From NCBI RefSeq assembly GCF_016745505.1, contig NZ_JAERUC010000197.1, positions 56,929-120,928 on the forward strand: a stretch of DNA of 64,000 nt. The letters are read 5' to 3'. The notes below the pieces were generated by a model that worked only from the letters and a program-made list of their open reading frames with translations, was not told where the DNA came from and searched no databases. The translations under genes were made by a program, and so were the position numbers. The DNA is from Streptomyces silvae (GTDB lineage Bacteria > Actinomycetota > Actinomycetes > Streptomycetales > Streptomycetaceae). Positions 52,215-61,030 of the stretch are shown here, in pieces (position 1 is the stretch's first letter; each line of letters opens with the position of its first letter).

Positions 52215-53393
52215 ATGAACGACGCCGCCGGGGACACCCGGTCCGCCCGCGACCCCTATCCCGCGTACGCGGCCATGCGCTCCCGGTGCCCCGTGCAGGC
52301 CGTGGCCTCAGGATCCAGCGGACGCCACAGCTATCTGGTCACCGGATACGCGGAGGCCCGGCAGGCCCTCAACGATCCCCGTCTCTCCAAGGACACCGCC
52401 GCCTTCTTCGCCGGTAAGAACACGAAACGCGACCTGCACCCCGCCGTCGCGCACACCATGCTGGCCGCCGATCCGCCCCGGCACACGCGGCTGCGCAAGC
52501 TGGTCACCGGTACGTTCACGAGCGGCGCGGTCGCCGGCCTCCGCCCCTTCATCACCCGGCTGACCGGCGAACTGCTGGACCGCTGGGCGGCCGAGGGCCC
52601 GGTCGACCTCGTGGCCGACCTGGCCGTCCCTCTCCCGGTCATGGTGATCTGCGAGCTGCTGGGGGTTCCCGAGGCCGACCGGCAGCAGGTCCAGCTCTGG
52701 TCGGCGGACCTGTTCGCCGCCGGACAGCCCGAGCGCGGCGACGCCGCCTCGCACGCCGTCGCCGACTACATGTCGGGCCTCATCGCCTCGAAGCGCCTGC
52801 GTCCGGGCGGCTCGCTCCTGGACCGCCTCATCGCCACGCGCGACGGCGAGGACCGGCTCACCGAGGAGGAGCTGGTCTCCCTGGCCGTGCTGCTGCTCGT
52901 CGCGGGCCACGAGACGACCACCCACTTCCTCGGCAACGCCGCCCTGGCTCTGCTGGAGCGCCCGGCCGACCTGGAACGCCTCCGCGACGATCCGGAGGCC
53001 GTCCCGGAGGCACTGGACGAGCTGCTCCGCTTCGACACCCCGGTTGCCACCTCCACCTTCCGGTTCACCACCGAGGCCATCACCCTCGGCGCGACCGAGA
53101 TCCCCGCAGGCGTCCCCGTCCTGGTCGCCCTCGGAGCCGCCAACCGCGACCCGGACCGTTTCCCGGCGCCGGACCGGCTCGACCTGGACCGGGACGCGGC
53201 CGGCCACCTCAGCTTCGGCCACGGCATCCACCGCTGCGTCGGCGCTCCGCTCGCACGGCTCGAAGCCGAGATCGCCCTGCGCGCGGTACTGACCCGCTTC
53301 CCCGGCATCCGGCTCGCCGGGCCCGCGGACCAGCTGGAATGGCGCCGTACACGCCTCGTCCGGGGGCTGGTCGCTCTGCCCGTTCTGATCTGA
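52215..53393 (+). CDS. cytochrome P450 monooxygenase
   Basis: 392 residues from ATG 52215 (GGAG 9 nt upstream). Standard bacterial class I P450 motifs: I-helix AGHETTT (230-236), ExxR in DELLRFDTP, heme-binding FGHGIHRCVGAPLAR with Cys341 as thiolate ligand. It resembles the CYP107-type group that hydroxylates macrolides and other natural products, but no biosynthetic genes or ferredoxin gene adjoin it, so the substrate is unknown. It stands alone, convergent with the TetR gene. Confidence 0.93.
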   Translation: MNDAAGDTRSARDPYPAYAAMRSRCPVQAVASGSSGRHSYLVTGYAEARQALNDPRLSKDTAAFFAGKNTKRDLHPAVAHTMLAADPPRHTRLRKLVTGTFTSGAVAGLRPFITRLTGELLDRWAAEGPVDLVADLAVPLPVMVICELLGVPEADRQQVQLWSADLFAAGQPERGDAASHAVADYMSGLIASKRLRPGGSLLDRLIATRDGEDRLTEEELVSLAVLLLVAGHETTTHFLGNAALALLERPADLERLRDDPEAVPEALDELLRFDTPVATSTFRFTTEAITLGATEIPAGVPVLVALGAANRDPDRFPAPDRLDLDRDAAGHLSFGHGIHRCVGAPLARLEAEIALRAVLTRFPGIRLAGPADQLEWRRTRLVRGLVALPVLI

Positions 53394-53427
53394 GGCCGGG
53401 CGCGGAGCCGCCCCGGCGCCGGTGAAC

Positions 53428-54024
53428 TCAGGATGCCTGCGGTTGCCGGATGCCCTCCAGGAGCAGACCGATCAGACGACGCGGGTCGTAGCGGGGGTCC
53501 TCGTCGGACGCGATGCAGAGGTTGCCGATGCCGCGCATGAGTTCGTAGGGCTGGATCCCGGTGCGGACCTCCCCCGCCTCCACCGCCGCGTCGAGCAGCT
53601 CCCCCGCCACCGGCAGCAGGCGATCGAGGAAGAACGTGTGCAGCGCGCTGAAGCCGCTGCTCTCGGGCTGCACCGAATGCGCCAGTCCGTGCTTGGTGAC
53701 CAGGAAGTCGACGAAGAGGTCGATCCACCCACGCAGCGCCGACAGCGGCGAGTCGGCGTCCGCGAGCAGCCGCGGTCCCGCCTCGGCGCACTCCTCGACC
53801 TGGTGGCGGAAGACGGCGACAACGAGGTCCGCCCGCGTCGGGAAGTGACGGTAGACGGTCCCCATGCCGACGCCCGCCCTGGCCGCGATCTCACGGACCG
53901 GCGCATCGACGCCCGACTCCACGAACACCTCCCCGGCAGCGGCAAGCAGCTTCTCCCGGCTGCGGACCGCATCGGCCCGCGTGCTCCGGGCCGCTTCCGA
54001 TCGGGGCTCACCCGTACTGGTCAC
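53428..54024 (-). CDS. TetR/AcrR-family repressor
   Basis: 198 residues from GTG 54024 (AAGGA 7 nt upstream; a second in-frame GTG is 3 bp earlier). N-terminal HTH PVREIAARAGVGMGTVYRHF at about 42-61. The C-terminal domain is of the SBD/TetR_C type with KHGLAHSVQPESSG. It diverges from a hydrolase-SDR-epimerase operon, with two matching palindromes between, so it is almost certainly their repressor. Confidence 0.92.
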   Translation of the reverse strand: MTSTGEPRSEAARSTRADAVRSREKLLAAAGEVFVESGVDAPVREIAARAGVGMGTVYRHFPTRADLVVAVFRHQVEECAEAGPRLLADADSPLSALRGWIDLFVDFLVTKHGLAHSVQPESSGFSALHTFFLDRLLPVAGELLDAAVEAGEVRTGIQPYELMRGIGNLCIASDEDPRYDPRRLIGLLLEGIRQPQAS

Positions 54025-54052
54025 CACACTGTCCTTCCGTACGCCGCCGATT

Positions 54053-54096
54053 CGGAGCGTCGTTCCGTTTGCAATACGGAGCGGCGCTCCGTATTG
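54053..54096. promoter_or_regulatory. tandem TetR operators
   Basis: Site 1, CGGAGCGTCGTTCCG (54053-54067), and site 2, CGGAGCGGCGCTCCG (54077-54091), share a 15-bp core 24 bp apart. Site 2 extends to a perfect 11-bp inverted repeat (CAATACGGAGC and complement, 54072-54096). A weaker third copy may lie near 54104-54116. They occupy the divergent region of the TetR and hydrolase genes. Confidence 0.82.
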
Positions 54097-54209
54097 TGAA
54101 ATGGAGCAAGGTTCCGCTTCGGTCCCAGCTTAGCCGACCCGGACCCCCTGACTGCTTTCATGCCGCGTACCGGTCGGTGTGCGGCACATCTCCGAAGGGA
54201 GCATGCGCC

Positions 54210-55178
54210 ATGCCTGAGTGGACTTCCGTAGCCGACACCTACCTGCACCCCTCCGCCCCGCCCGTGATATCGGTCAGCCCCCTCACGCTGACCGTGCCCG
54301 GACGCCCCCTGGACCTCGAGGTCCGCGTCTCCGCACCGCTGACCGGGACCGACCTGCCGGTCATCCTCCTGTCGCACGGCCATGGCGGGGCGTACGGCCT
54401 TTCCTCGCTCGACGGCTACCTCCCCCTCGCCAAGGTCTGGGCGGCCCGCGGCTTCGTCGTGATCCAGCCCAACCACCTCAGCGCCCCCAGGCTGAGCCAC
54501 CAGGTCGCCGAAGTGCCCGGAGCTCCCCTCTTCTGGCGCTCGCGCGCGGAGGACATGAGCCACATCATCGACCGGCTCGACGAGATCGAGCAGGCCGTGC
54601 CGCAGCTCGCCGGGCGCATCGACCGCGGCAAGGTCGCGGTGGCCGGGCACTCGCTGGGCGGCTTCACCGCCGAGCTCCTCCTCGGCGCCCGGATCACCGA
54701 CCTCGACACGGACGAAGAGGTGAACCTCCTCGAACCGCGGATCACGCAGGGCGTGCTGATCGGCGCGACCGGCAGGGGCGGCGACGCCTTCGACGGGTTC
54801 GCGGCCGACCGGGTGCCGGTGTTCCGCACCATGAACCTCACCACGATGACCACGCCCGCGCTTGTCATCGCCGGCGACAAGGACGACTCCCAGCACTGGA
54901 CGACCATGGGGCCGGACTGGCACGCCGACCCGTACCACCTCGCCCCCGGGCCCAAGACCCTGCTGACCGTCTTCAACGGTGAGCACCTCTTCGGCGGGAT
55001 CCAGGGCCACGACAGCGTCGAGACCACGGACGAGAGTCCCGACCGGGTCGCCGCGGTCGCCGAGCTGGCCGCGGCCTACCTGCGCACCGCGTTCGACTCC
55101 GACAACCCCGCCTGGCGGACGGCGCAGGACGCACTCACCACAGGACCCGACGCCTTCGGCCGCGTCGAATCCAAGTAG
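54210..55178 (+). CDS. alpha/beta-hydrolase family protein
   Basis: 322 residues from ATG 54210 (GGGAG about 10 nt upstream). The oxyanion segment LPVILLSHGHGGAYG and the nucleophile elbow VAVAGHSLGGFTAEL place the catalytic Ser near residue 150; the acid may be in VIAGDKDDSQHW and the His in FNGEHLFGGI. This resembles the chlorophyllase/platelet-activating-factor acetylhydrolase-like group. Likely an esterase induced with the two dehydrogenase genes downstream when the TetR repressor is released. Confidence 0.85.
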   Translation: MPEWTSVADTYLHPSAPPVISVSPLTLTVPGRPLDLEVRVSAPLTGTDLPVILLSHGHGGAYGLSSLDGYLPLAKVWAARGFVVIQPNHLSAPRLSHQVAEVPGAPLFWRSRAEDMSHIIDRLDEIEQAVPQLAGRIDRGKVAVAGHSLGGFTAELLLGARITDLDTDEEVNLLEPRITQGVLIGATGRGGDAFDGFAADRVPVFRTMNLTTMTTPALVIAGDKDDSQHWTTMGPDWHADPYHLAPGPKTLLTVFNGEHLFGGIQGHDSVETTDESPDRVAAVAELAAAYLRTAFDSDNPAWRTAQDALTTGPDAFGRVESK

Positions 55179-55223
55179 CACCACGACACACACAACACCC
55201 ATCACATCAGGAAGGCCAGCCAC

Positions 55224-56213
55224 ATGACACACCGACAGCACCCCATCGGATCAGGATTCACCGCCGCGTCGACGGCCGACGACGTTCTCGCCGGCACCGA
55301 CCTGACCGGCAAGAACGTCATCATCACGGGCGGCCACGCCGGCATCGGCCTGGAGGCAACGCGCGCGCTGACCAAGGCCGGTGCATCCGTCACGGTGGGC
55401 GCCCGCACCCCTGACCGCGCCCGCGCGGCACTGGCCGAGTCCGGCCTCGACGGCGTCGAGGTCAGCCGGCTGGACCTGATCGACCCGGCGTCGGTCGACG
55501 CCTTCACGGGCCGCTGGCGGGCCTCCGGGCGCCCCCTGCACATCCTGCTCAACTCCGCGGGCGCACCGGCTCCCGCAGAGCTCGAACAGGACCCCCGGGG
55601 CTACGAAGTGCAGTTCGCGACCAACCATCTGGGCCACTTCCAGCTCACCCTCGGTCTGCTGCCCGCCCTGCGCGCCGCCGACGGCGCCCGCGTCGTCAAC
55701 GTCACCTCCGGCGCCCAGCGGTTCGGCGACATCCACTGGGACGACCCGCATTTCGCGGACGGCGGCTACAACCCCGGCGCGGCCTACGCGCAGTCGAAGG
55801 TCGCCAACGTGCTCTTCGCCGTCGAGCTGGACCGGCGCTGGGCCGAGGACCGGATCCGCGGATACGCGACGCACCCGGGCGTCATCGTCGGTACCGCCCT
55901 GAACAGTGCGGCGGGCCCGGACGCGCTGCGCGCCCAAGGTCTGATCGACGAGGACGGGCAGCCGATCATCGACCCCGAGGCGGGCAAGAAGACCCCGCAA
56001 CAGGGCGCCGCCACCCTCGTGTTCGGTGCCGCCAGCCCTCTCCTGGCCGAGATCGGCGGCGTCTACCTGAAGGACAGCGACATCTCACCGCTCGACGACG
56101 AGGCCAAGCCCGTCACTCCGGGCAGCATTCCGGCCGACGTGGCGTCGCACTCCATCGATCCGCAGTCCGCCCAGCGCCTCTGGGAACTGAGCGTCCGACT
56201 GCTCACGCACTGA
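55224..56213 (+). CDS. short-chain dehydrogenase/reductase
   Basis: 329 residues. The cofactor site TGGHAGIGLEATRAL (about 35-49), NSAGAPAP, and catalytic YAQSKVANVLF (Tyr-x3-Lys, about 190) are complete. It is close to the retinol-dehydrogenase/WWOX-like subgroup. AGGAAGG lies upstream of the ATG. Second gene of the TetR-controlled operon. Confidence 0.9.
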   Translation: MTHRQHPIGSGFTAASTADDVLAGTDLTGKNVIITGGHAGIGLEATRALTKAGASVTVGARTPDRARAALAESGLDGVEVSRLDLIDPASVDAFTGRWRASGRPLHILLNSAGAPAPAELEQDPRGYEVQFATNHLGHFQLTLGLLPALRAADGARVVNVTSGAQRFGDIHWDDPHFADGGYNPGAAYAQSKVANVLFAVELDRRWAEDRIRGYATHPGVIVGTALNSAAGPDALRAQGLIDEDGQPIIDPEAGKKTPQQGAATLVFGAASPLLAEIGGVYLKDSDISPLDDEAKPVTPGSIPADVASHSIDPQSAQRLWELSVRLLTH

Positions 56214-56330
56214 GCCCGCCCTCCGGCCTCCGTGCGGCTGGTTCAGGACTTCGTATCCACCGGCCAGGGCACTCATCGCCGGCTCATCGGCCGGATGTCG
56301 ACCACTGTGTCGATCACTGTAAGGAAAACC

Positions 56331-57232
56331 ATGCACCTTCTTGTCACCGGAGCCACCGGATGGATCGGCTCCGCCCTCGTCCCCAACTCATCGCCGCAGG
56401 CCATCGGGTCACCGCGACGACCCGATCCGACACCGCCGCGGACACGGTGCGAGCACTCGGTGCCGAGCCCGTCCGGGGAGACCTCGAGGACCCCGGATCG
56501 CTGCGCCGTGCCGCTGAGGCCAGCGGCGGGGTGATCCACCTCGCCTACCGCCACGACGTCGCGTTCACCACGGACCCGGCGGGTGCGGCCGAGACGGAAT
56601 ACCGGGCCGTGAAAGCGATGGGTGAGGCCCTGACCGGGACCCAGCGGCCTTTCGTCATGGCCGTCGGCCTCGCAGGTCTCCCCGAGGGGCAGGTAGCAAC
56701 AGAAACCGACCGAGCAGTCGCACACGGGCCTGCGGGCAGGCGCATCGAGGCGGTCGATCATGTCCTCGGTCTCGCCGAGCACGGCGTACGAGCTTCCGTC
56801 GTCCGGCTTCCCCCGACGGTCCACGGCACCGGCGACACCGGGTTCGTTCCCCAGCTCGTCACGCTCGCCCGCCGAACCGGGCAGTCGGCCTACGTGGGCG
56901 CGGGGGACAACCGCTGGCCCGCCGTGCACCGCGAGGACGCCGCGGCTCTCTTCCGGCTCGCAGCCGAACAGGCGACCGCCGGCACGGTCCTGCACGGAGT
57001 CGCCGAAGAAGGCGTGGCCTTCCGCGACATCGCCGAAGGGATCGCAACCGCCCTCGGCGTCCCCACGAGGTCACTCGACGCGGACGCGGCGTCCGGCCAC
57101 TTCGGCGGGTTCGCACGACTCACCGGCGGGGACTTCCCCGCCTCCAGCACGCTCACGCGTGAGCGCTTCGGCTGGGCCCCGTCCGGGCCGGGCCTGCTCG
57201 CCGAGCTCGCCGCCGGTGACTACCCGTCCTGA
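56331..57232 (+). pseudogene. NAD-dependent epimerase/dehydratase-like gene with a one-base frameshift
   Basis: Translation from ATG 56331 (AAGGA five nt upstream) begins MHLLVTGATGWIGSALVP, a Rossmann GxxGxxG motif, then leaves frame and stops at 56534. In the +1-shifted frame the sequence continues sensibly as QLIAAGHRVTATTRSDTA and runs to 57232 with the normal SDR body (RGDLEDPGSLRRAAEASGG, VHGTGDTGFVP, WPAVHREDAA). One extra C in the CCCC run at 56381-56384 would restore a ~300-residue protein. Either a recent inactivating deletion or a sequence error. Third gene of the TetR operon. Confidence 0.85.
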
Positions 57233-57248
57233 CACACCGCCGGAGCGC

Positions 57249-57608
57249 TCACGGCCTGGTCCGTGTGCGCAGCACCAGCGCACCGGCGAGCGCGAGCGCG
57301 CCCGATCCGGCCAGCGCGAGCGTGCCCCGGGAGCTGATCACGCGGTAGGAGCCGATGGCCATCACGGAACGCCGTGCCTGGATGGACAGCGCGCTTCCAG
57401 AGCTCTGGATGGACCCCAGCGACACCAGGGACAGGGCGGAGCCGATCGAGCCGACGGACAGCGAAGAGCCGATGGACCCGATGGACAGGGCGCTGCCCAC
57501 CGACCCGATGGACAGCACGGAGCCCACGGAACCGATCGACAGGAAGGAGTCCTTCGACCACAAGGACAGCGAGGAACCTCGGACCGGGCGGGAGGAAATA
57601 TGCGGCAT
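57249..57608 (-). CDS. Ser/Gly decapeptide-repeat protein with C-terminal hydrophobic segment
   Basis: 119 residues from ATG 57608 (a start at 57617 adds three). The first half repeats units of about 10 residues such as SIGSVGSVL, SIGSIGSSL and SVGSIGSAL, Ser and Gly at fixed places with Ile/Val/Leu between, some seven times. This regular pattern suits a beta-solenoid. A C-terminal hydrophobic stretch (LALAGSGALALAGALVL) with RTRTRP tail could be a membrane anchor. I recognise the repeat type from other actinobacterial hypothetical proteins but know no function. A CATAAT box sits 7 nt upstream of the start. Confidence 0.65.
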   Translation of the reverse strand: MPHISSRPVRGSSLSLWSKDSFLSIGSVGSVLSIGSVGSALSIGSIGSSLSVGSIGSALSLVSLGSIQSSGSALSIQARRSVMAIGSYRVISSRGTLALAGSGALALAGALVLRTRTRP

Positions 57609-57665
57609 GGGGGTCATTATGCTGCGGGAGGGCCGGGGACGTGGGCCGTGACGACAACCTCGCGG

Positions 57666-59258
57666 CTATCTCGCCGGTGACAAGCCGTGAGGGCCCCCCT
57701 CCGCGGGCAGCACCTCCTCGACGGGTCCGCGTCGCACACAGCGCCCGGCGTCGAACAGCACGGCCTCCGTGGTCAGCGCACGCACCGCGGGCAGGTCGTG
57801 GCTGACGAACAGCAGGGCGGTCCCGGCGGGGGCGAGCAGCCGGGGCAGCGCGTCCAGGACCCGCCGGCGGGAGACGGTGTCCAGCGCCGAGGTCACCTCG
57901 TCGCACACCAGGAGTGCCGGCTGCGCCGTCAGGGCCCGGACCAGCGCACAGCGCTGGAGCTGGCCGCCGGAGAGCCGGCCCGGAGTCCGGTGCAGAAGGG
58001 CCTCGTCGAGTCCCAGCGCACCGGCGGCCTCCATCGCCTCCGCCGTGGCCTCCGCTTCCGGAAGACCGCGCAACAGCCGTGCCGTGTACGCCAGTTGCCC
58101 CAGCACGGGGCGGTGGTCCTCAAAGGACTCGGCGCTGCTCTGGTGCACGTACTGGACGACGCGGCGCAGTTCGGCCGTGCGCCGGTCGACGCGTCGCGGA
58201 AGTGGCCGGCCCTCGAACCGTACGTCGCCACGGGTGGGCGTCGTCAGCCCGGCCAGGACCCTCGCGAAGGTCGTCTTGCCCGAGCCGGAGGGGCCCAGCA
58301 ACGCGGTCCTGCTGCCGGGCGGGAACTCCAGCGACACCGGCCCGGCGAGCGGATCGCCCGACCGGCGGCGCACGACGACACCCGTGGCAGCGACCCCACC
58401 GCCCCCGGGAGCGAGAGCGGGCGTGGTGTTCCTCCCGGCGGCGCCGGTGCCGTGTTCCGCGGCGAGCAGTTCCCTGGTGGCCCGGTGGCGGGCGGCGGGA
58501 GGCTCGTCGGCGGAGAGCGGGGCGCCGGTGCCGAGGAGGTCCGGCGCCGTCCCGTCGTCGACGACACGGCCGTTCTCCAGCACGAGGACCCGGTCCGCCG
58601 TCTCCCGTACCAGCCGCAGGTCGTGACTGAGCAGCAGCACACCCGCGCCGCCGTCCGCGAGCGCCCGCACCGTGCGGCCCAGGGCGTGCGCGAGCGCCGG
58701 GTCCAGGCCGCTCGTCGGCTCGTCCAGCACCAGCAGCTCCGCCCCCGTCACCAGGGCGGAGGCGAGCGCCAGACGCTGCTGCTGGCCCCCGGAGAGCTGG
58801 TGCGGGAAGCGGCGCCTGACGGCCTCCCAGTCCAGGCCGGCCAGGGCCGTCACCCGGCGTGCGGCGGCCTTTCGCGCGGCACGCACCGGGTGCCCGAGGG
58901 CGGCCAGTTCCGTCAGCGCGCCACCGGCCCGGCGCAGCGGGTCCAGCACCGTCTCCGGGTGCTGGGGCAGGTGAGCGGCCGTGCCGGCCCGGGCGGCAGG
59001 GCGCCGGGCGGGTGACAGGCCCAGCAGGTCGGTGCCCGCCAGCAGGGCTCGGCCGCCCAGCCGTACGCCGTTCCGGGAGGCGCCGAGCGACGCCAGGCCG
59101 AGCGTGGTCTTGCCGCTGCCCGAGGGCCCGACGACGGCGGTCACGCCGCCCGCCACGACGGTCAGTGCGACCCTGTCCAGCAGGGGCCGCTCCGCCCCGT
59201 CCGCGTGGGCGGAGACCTCCTGGAGATCCAGCAGCGGCGGATCGGCGTGGCCGGTCAT
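57666..59258 (-). CDS. fused double ATP-binding ABC protein (DppD-DppF type) of the B12-controlled importer
   Basis: 530 residues from ATG 59258, overlapping the DppC-type stop. Two complete nucleotide-binding domains: Walker A GPSGSGKTTLGLA with HQLSGGQQQRLALASALV in the first half, and GPSGSGKTTFARV with RLSGGQLQRCALVRAL and LLVCDEVTSALD in the second. One polypeptide thus replaces the usual DppD plus DppF pair. No oligopeptide Cys tail follows. It ends the operon. Confidence 0.9.
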   Translation of the reverse strand: MTGHADPPLLDLQEVSAHADGAERPLLDRVALTVVAGGVTAVVGPSGSGKTTLGLASLGASRNGVRLGGRALLAGTDLLGLSPARRPAARAGTAAHLPQHPETVLDPLRRAGGALTELAALGHPVRAARKAAARRVTALAGLDWEAVRRRFPHQLSGGQQQRLALASALVTGAELLVLDEPTSGLDPALAHALGRTVRALADGGAGVLLLSHDLRLVRETADRVLVLENGRVVDDGTAPDLLGTGAPLSADEPPAARHRATRELLAAEHGTGAAGRNTTPALAPGGGGVAATGVVVRRRSGDPLAGPVSLEFPPGSRTALLGPSGSGKTTFARVLAGLTTPTRGDVRFEGRPLPRRVDRRTAELRRVVQYVHQSSAESFEDHRPVLGQLAYTARLLRGLPEAEATAEAMEAAGALGLDEALLHRTPGRLSGGQLQRCALVRALTAQPALLVCDEVTSALDTVSRRRVLDALPRLLAPAGTALLFVSHDLPAVRALTTEAVLFDAGRCVRRGPVEEVLPAEGGPHGLSPAR

Positions 59259-60085
59259 CGGTCCGTCCTCCTCCGTGCGAGGGCACGGTCCACGAGCAGG
59301 TTGCCGCCGACGCACAGCGCTGTCAGCAGACCGGCGGGCACCAGTACGGCGGCGGGCTGGGTGAACAGGGCGTCGCTGTTCCGCTCGATGAGGACCGCCC
59401 AGTCCGGGGACGAGGACGGCAGCCCCAGACCGAGGAAGTTGGCGGACGCCAGCAGGTACAGCACCACCGCGAAACGGCCGCCCGCGTCGGTGGCCAGAGG
59501 CGCGGCGAGCTGCCGCGCCAGATGCCGGAGATGGATGTACGCCCAGCCGTGCCCCTGCATCCACAGCGCCTCGACGACCGTCCGGGAGCCCGGTTCGAGC
59601 GCCGCCCCGCGCACCAGGCGTGCCACCGCCGGGACCTGGAGGATCCCGGCGACCGTCACCAGCCAGTACCAGTCGCGGTGGCCCGTCGCGGCCAGGGTCA
59701 TCAGGACCAGCAGTCCCGGGAAGGCGAGCAGCAGGTCCAGCCCGCGCATCACCGACTCGTCGAAGCCGCGCCGCGGCCCCGCGGCGAGCAGCCCCAGCGG
59801 CACCCCCACGGCCAGGCCGACCAGCAGTGCGCCCAGGGCGCTGCCCAGGACGGAGGCGCCGCCGTGCAGCACGAGCCACAGCACGTCGCGGCCCAGCACG
59901 TCCGTGCCGAGCGGGTGTCCCGCGCCGGGCGGCTGCGACGGCAGCGCACCCTCGGCCGACGGAGCGTCCCCGGCCGTCCACGGCCCCGCCAGGGCGACGA
60001 GCACCGGCACGCCGAGCAGGGCCGAGGCGATCCACGGGTGGCGGGCCCGGGTGCGTACGGCATCGGTCTTCGTCCGTGGCGTCAT
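59255..60085 (-). CDS. ABC transporter permease, DppC/NikC type
   Basis: 276 residues. HPLGTDVLGRDVLWLVLHG is the DppC/NikC signature near residue 60. The coupling loop and GLGLPSSSPDWAVLIERNSD follow. Overlaps the upstream permease stop (4 bp) and the downstream ATPase start. Confidence 0.88.
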   Translation of the reverse strand: MTPRTKTDAVRTRARHPWIASALLGVPVLVALAGPWTAGDAPSAEGALPSQPPGAGHPLGTDVLGRDVLWLVLHGGASVLGSALGALLVGLAVGVPLGLLAAGPRRGFDESVMRGLDLLLAFPGLLVLMTLAATGHRDWYWLVTVAGILQVPAVARLVRGAALEPGSRTVVEALWMQGHGWAYIHLRHLARQLAAPLATDAGGRFAVVLYLLASANFLGLGLPSSSPDWAVLIERNSDALFTQPAAVLVPAGLLTALCVGGNLLVDRALARRRTDR

Positions 60086-61029
60086 GCCGTCACCTCCCGG
60101 CGCGGTGCCAGCCGGAAGGCGACCAGGTCACCCACGAGGTTCACCACGACGGCGGTGCCGGCGAACAACAGCGCGTACGTCTGCACCTGGGGCAGGTCGC
60201 GGTTCTGCACCGCCTCGACGAATCCGCTGCCCAGCCCGCGGAAGCCGAAGACCGACTCCACCAGAACGGCACCGCCCAGCAGCCCCTCCACGCAGCGGGC
60301 GAACTGCTGCGCGGCGGGCCCCAGGGCCCCGGGCAGCACATGGCGCAGCACCACCGTCCTCTCCCGCGTCCCCAGCAGCCGCAGGTGCTCGGCGACCGGG
60401 CCGTGCCGTCCCGCCGCCACCCCGGCGCGGACCTGCCGTGCCAGATCGCACAGGTGCCTGGCCGTCAGTACGGCGACGGGCAGCACCAGCACGGCCGGCT
60501 GTGCGATCAGCGCGGCCGTGTCCATGCCGATGGCGGTGGCGGGCAGCAGTCCGGCCGCCAGCGAGACGGAGGCGACCAGCAGCAGCCCGAGGACGAACTC
60601 GGGGACGGCGTGCAGCACGACGGCCGCCGTGTTCAGCGTCCGGTCGGTGCGGCTGCCCTCCCGCAGTCCGGACACCGTGCCCAGCAGCGGCGCCACCACC
60701 GTGACCAGCACGAGCGCGGGCACGCCGAGCAGCAGTGTCACGCCGATGCGGCGGCCGATGTCGTCGCCCACCGGGAGCCCGGTCGTCAGCGAGTTCCCGA
60801 GGTGGCCGGTGAGCAGGCTGCCGAGCCAGTGCCCGAAGCGGGTCCAGGCCGGTTCGTCGAGACCCAGTTGCGTGCGGAGCGCCGCCACCTGTTCCGGAGT
60901 GCCGAGCTCGCCGCGGAGCACGTCGGCCGTGTCGCCGGGAAGCAGCGTGCCGACGGCGAACACGGCGACCAGCACCACCAGGCACTGGATGACCGCGAGC
61001 AGCGAACGCCGAAGGAGATAGGCCCGCAC
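60082..61029 (-). CDS. ABC transporter permease, DppB/NikB type
   Basis: 315 residues from GTG 61029, one base behind the stop of the binding-protein gene. The first helix is SLLAVIQCLVVLVAVFAVGT. LGLDEPAWTRFGHWLGSLL and LLGGAVLVESVFGFRGLGSG are DppB/NikB family motifs. Confidence 0.88.
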   Translation of the reverse strand: MRAYLLRRSLLAVIQCLVVLVAVFAVGTLLPGDTADVLRGELGTPEQVAALRTQLGLDEPAWTRFGHWLGSLLTGHLGNSLTTGLPVGDDIGRRIGVTLLLGVPALVLVTVVAPLLGTVSGLREGSRTDRTLNTAAVVLHAVPEFVLGLLLVASVSLAAGLLPATAIGMDTAALIAQPAVLVLPVAVLTARHLCDLARQVRAGVAAGRHGPVAEHLRLLGTRERTVVLRHVLPGALGPAAQQFARCVEGLLGGAVLVESVFGFRGLGSGFVEAVQNRDLPQVQTYALLFAGTAVVVNLVGDLVAFRLAPRREVTA

Positions 61030-61030
61030 G

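Noticed and set aside
52215..57232. P450, SDR, hydrolase and epimerase genes as a natural-product gene cluster
   Set aside because: No synthase, NRPS, terpene cyclase or other core enzyme is present, and the P450 gene is convergent with the TetR unit, so these are separate units.
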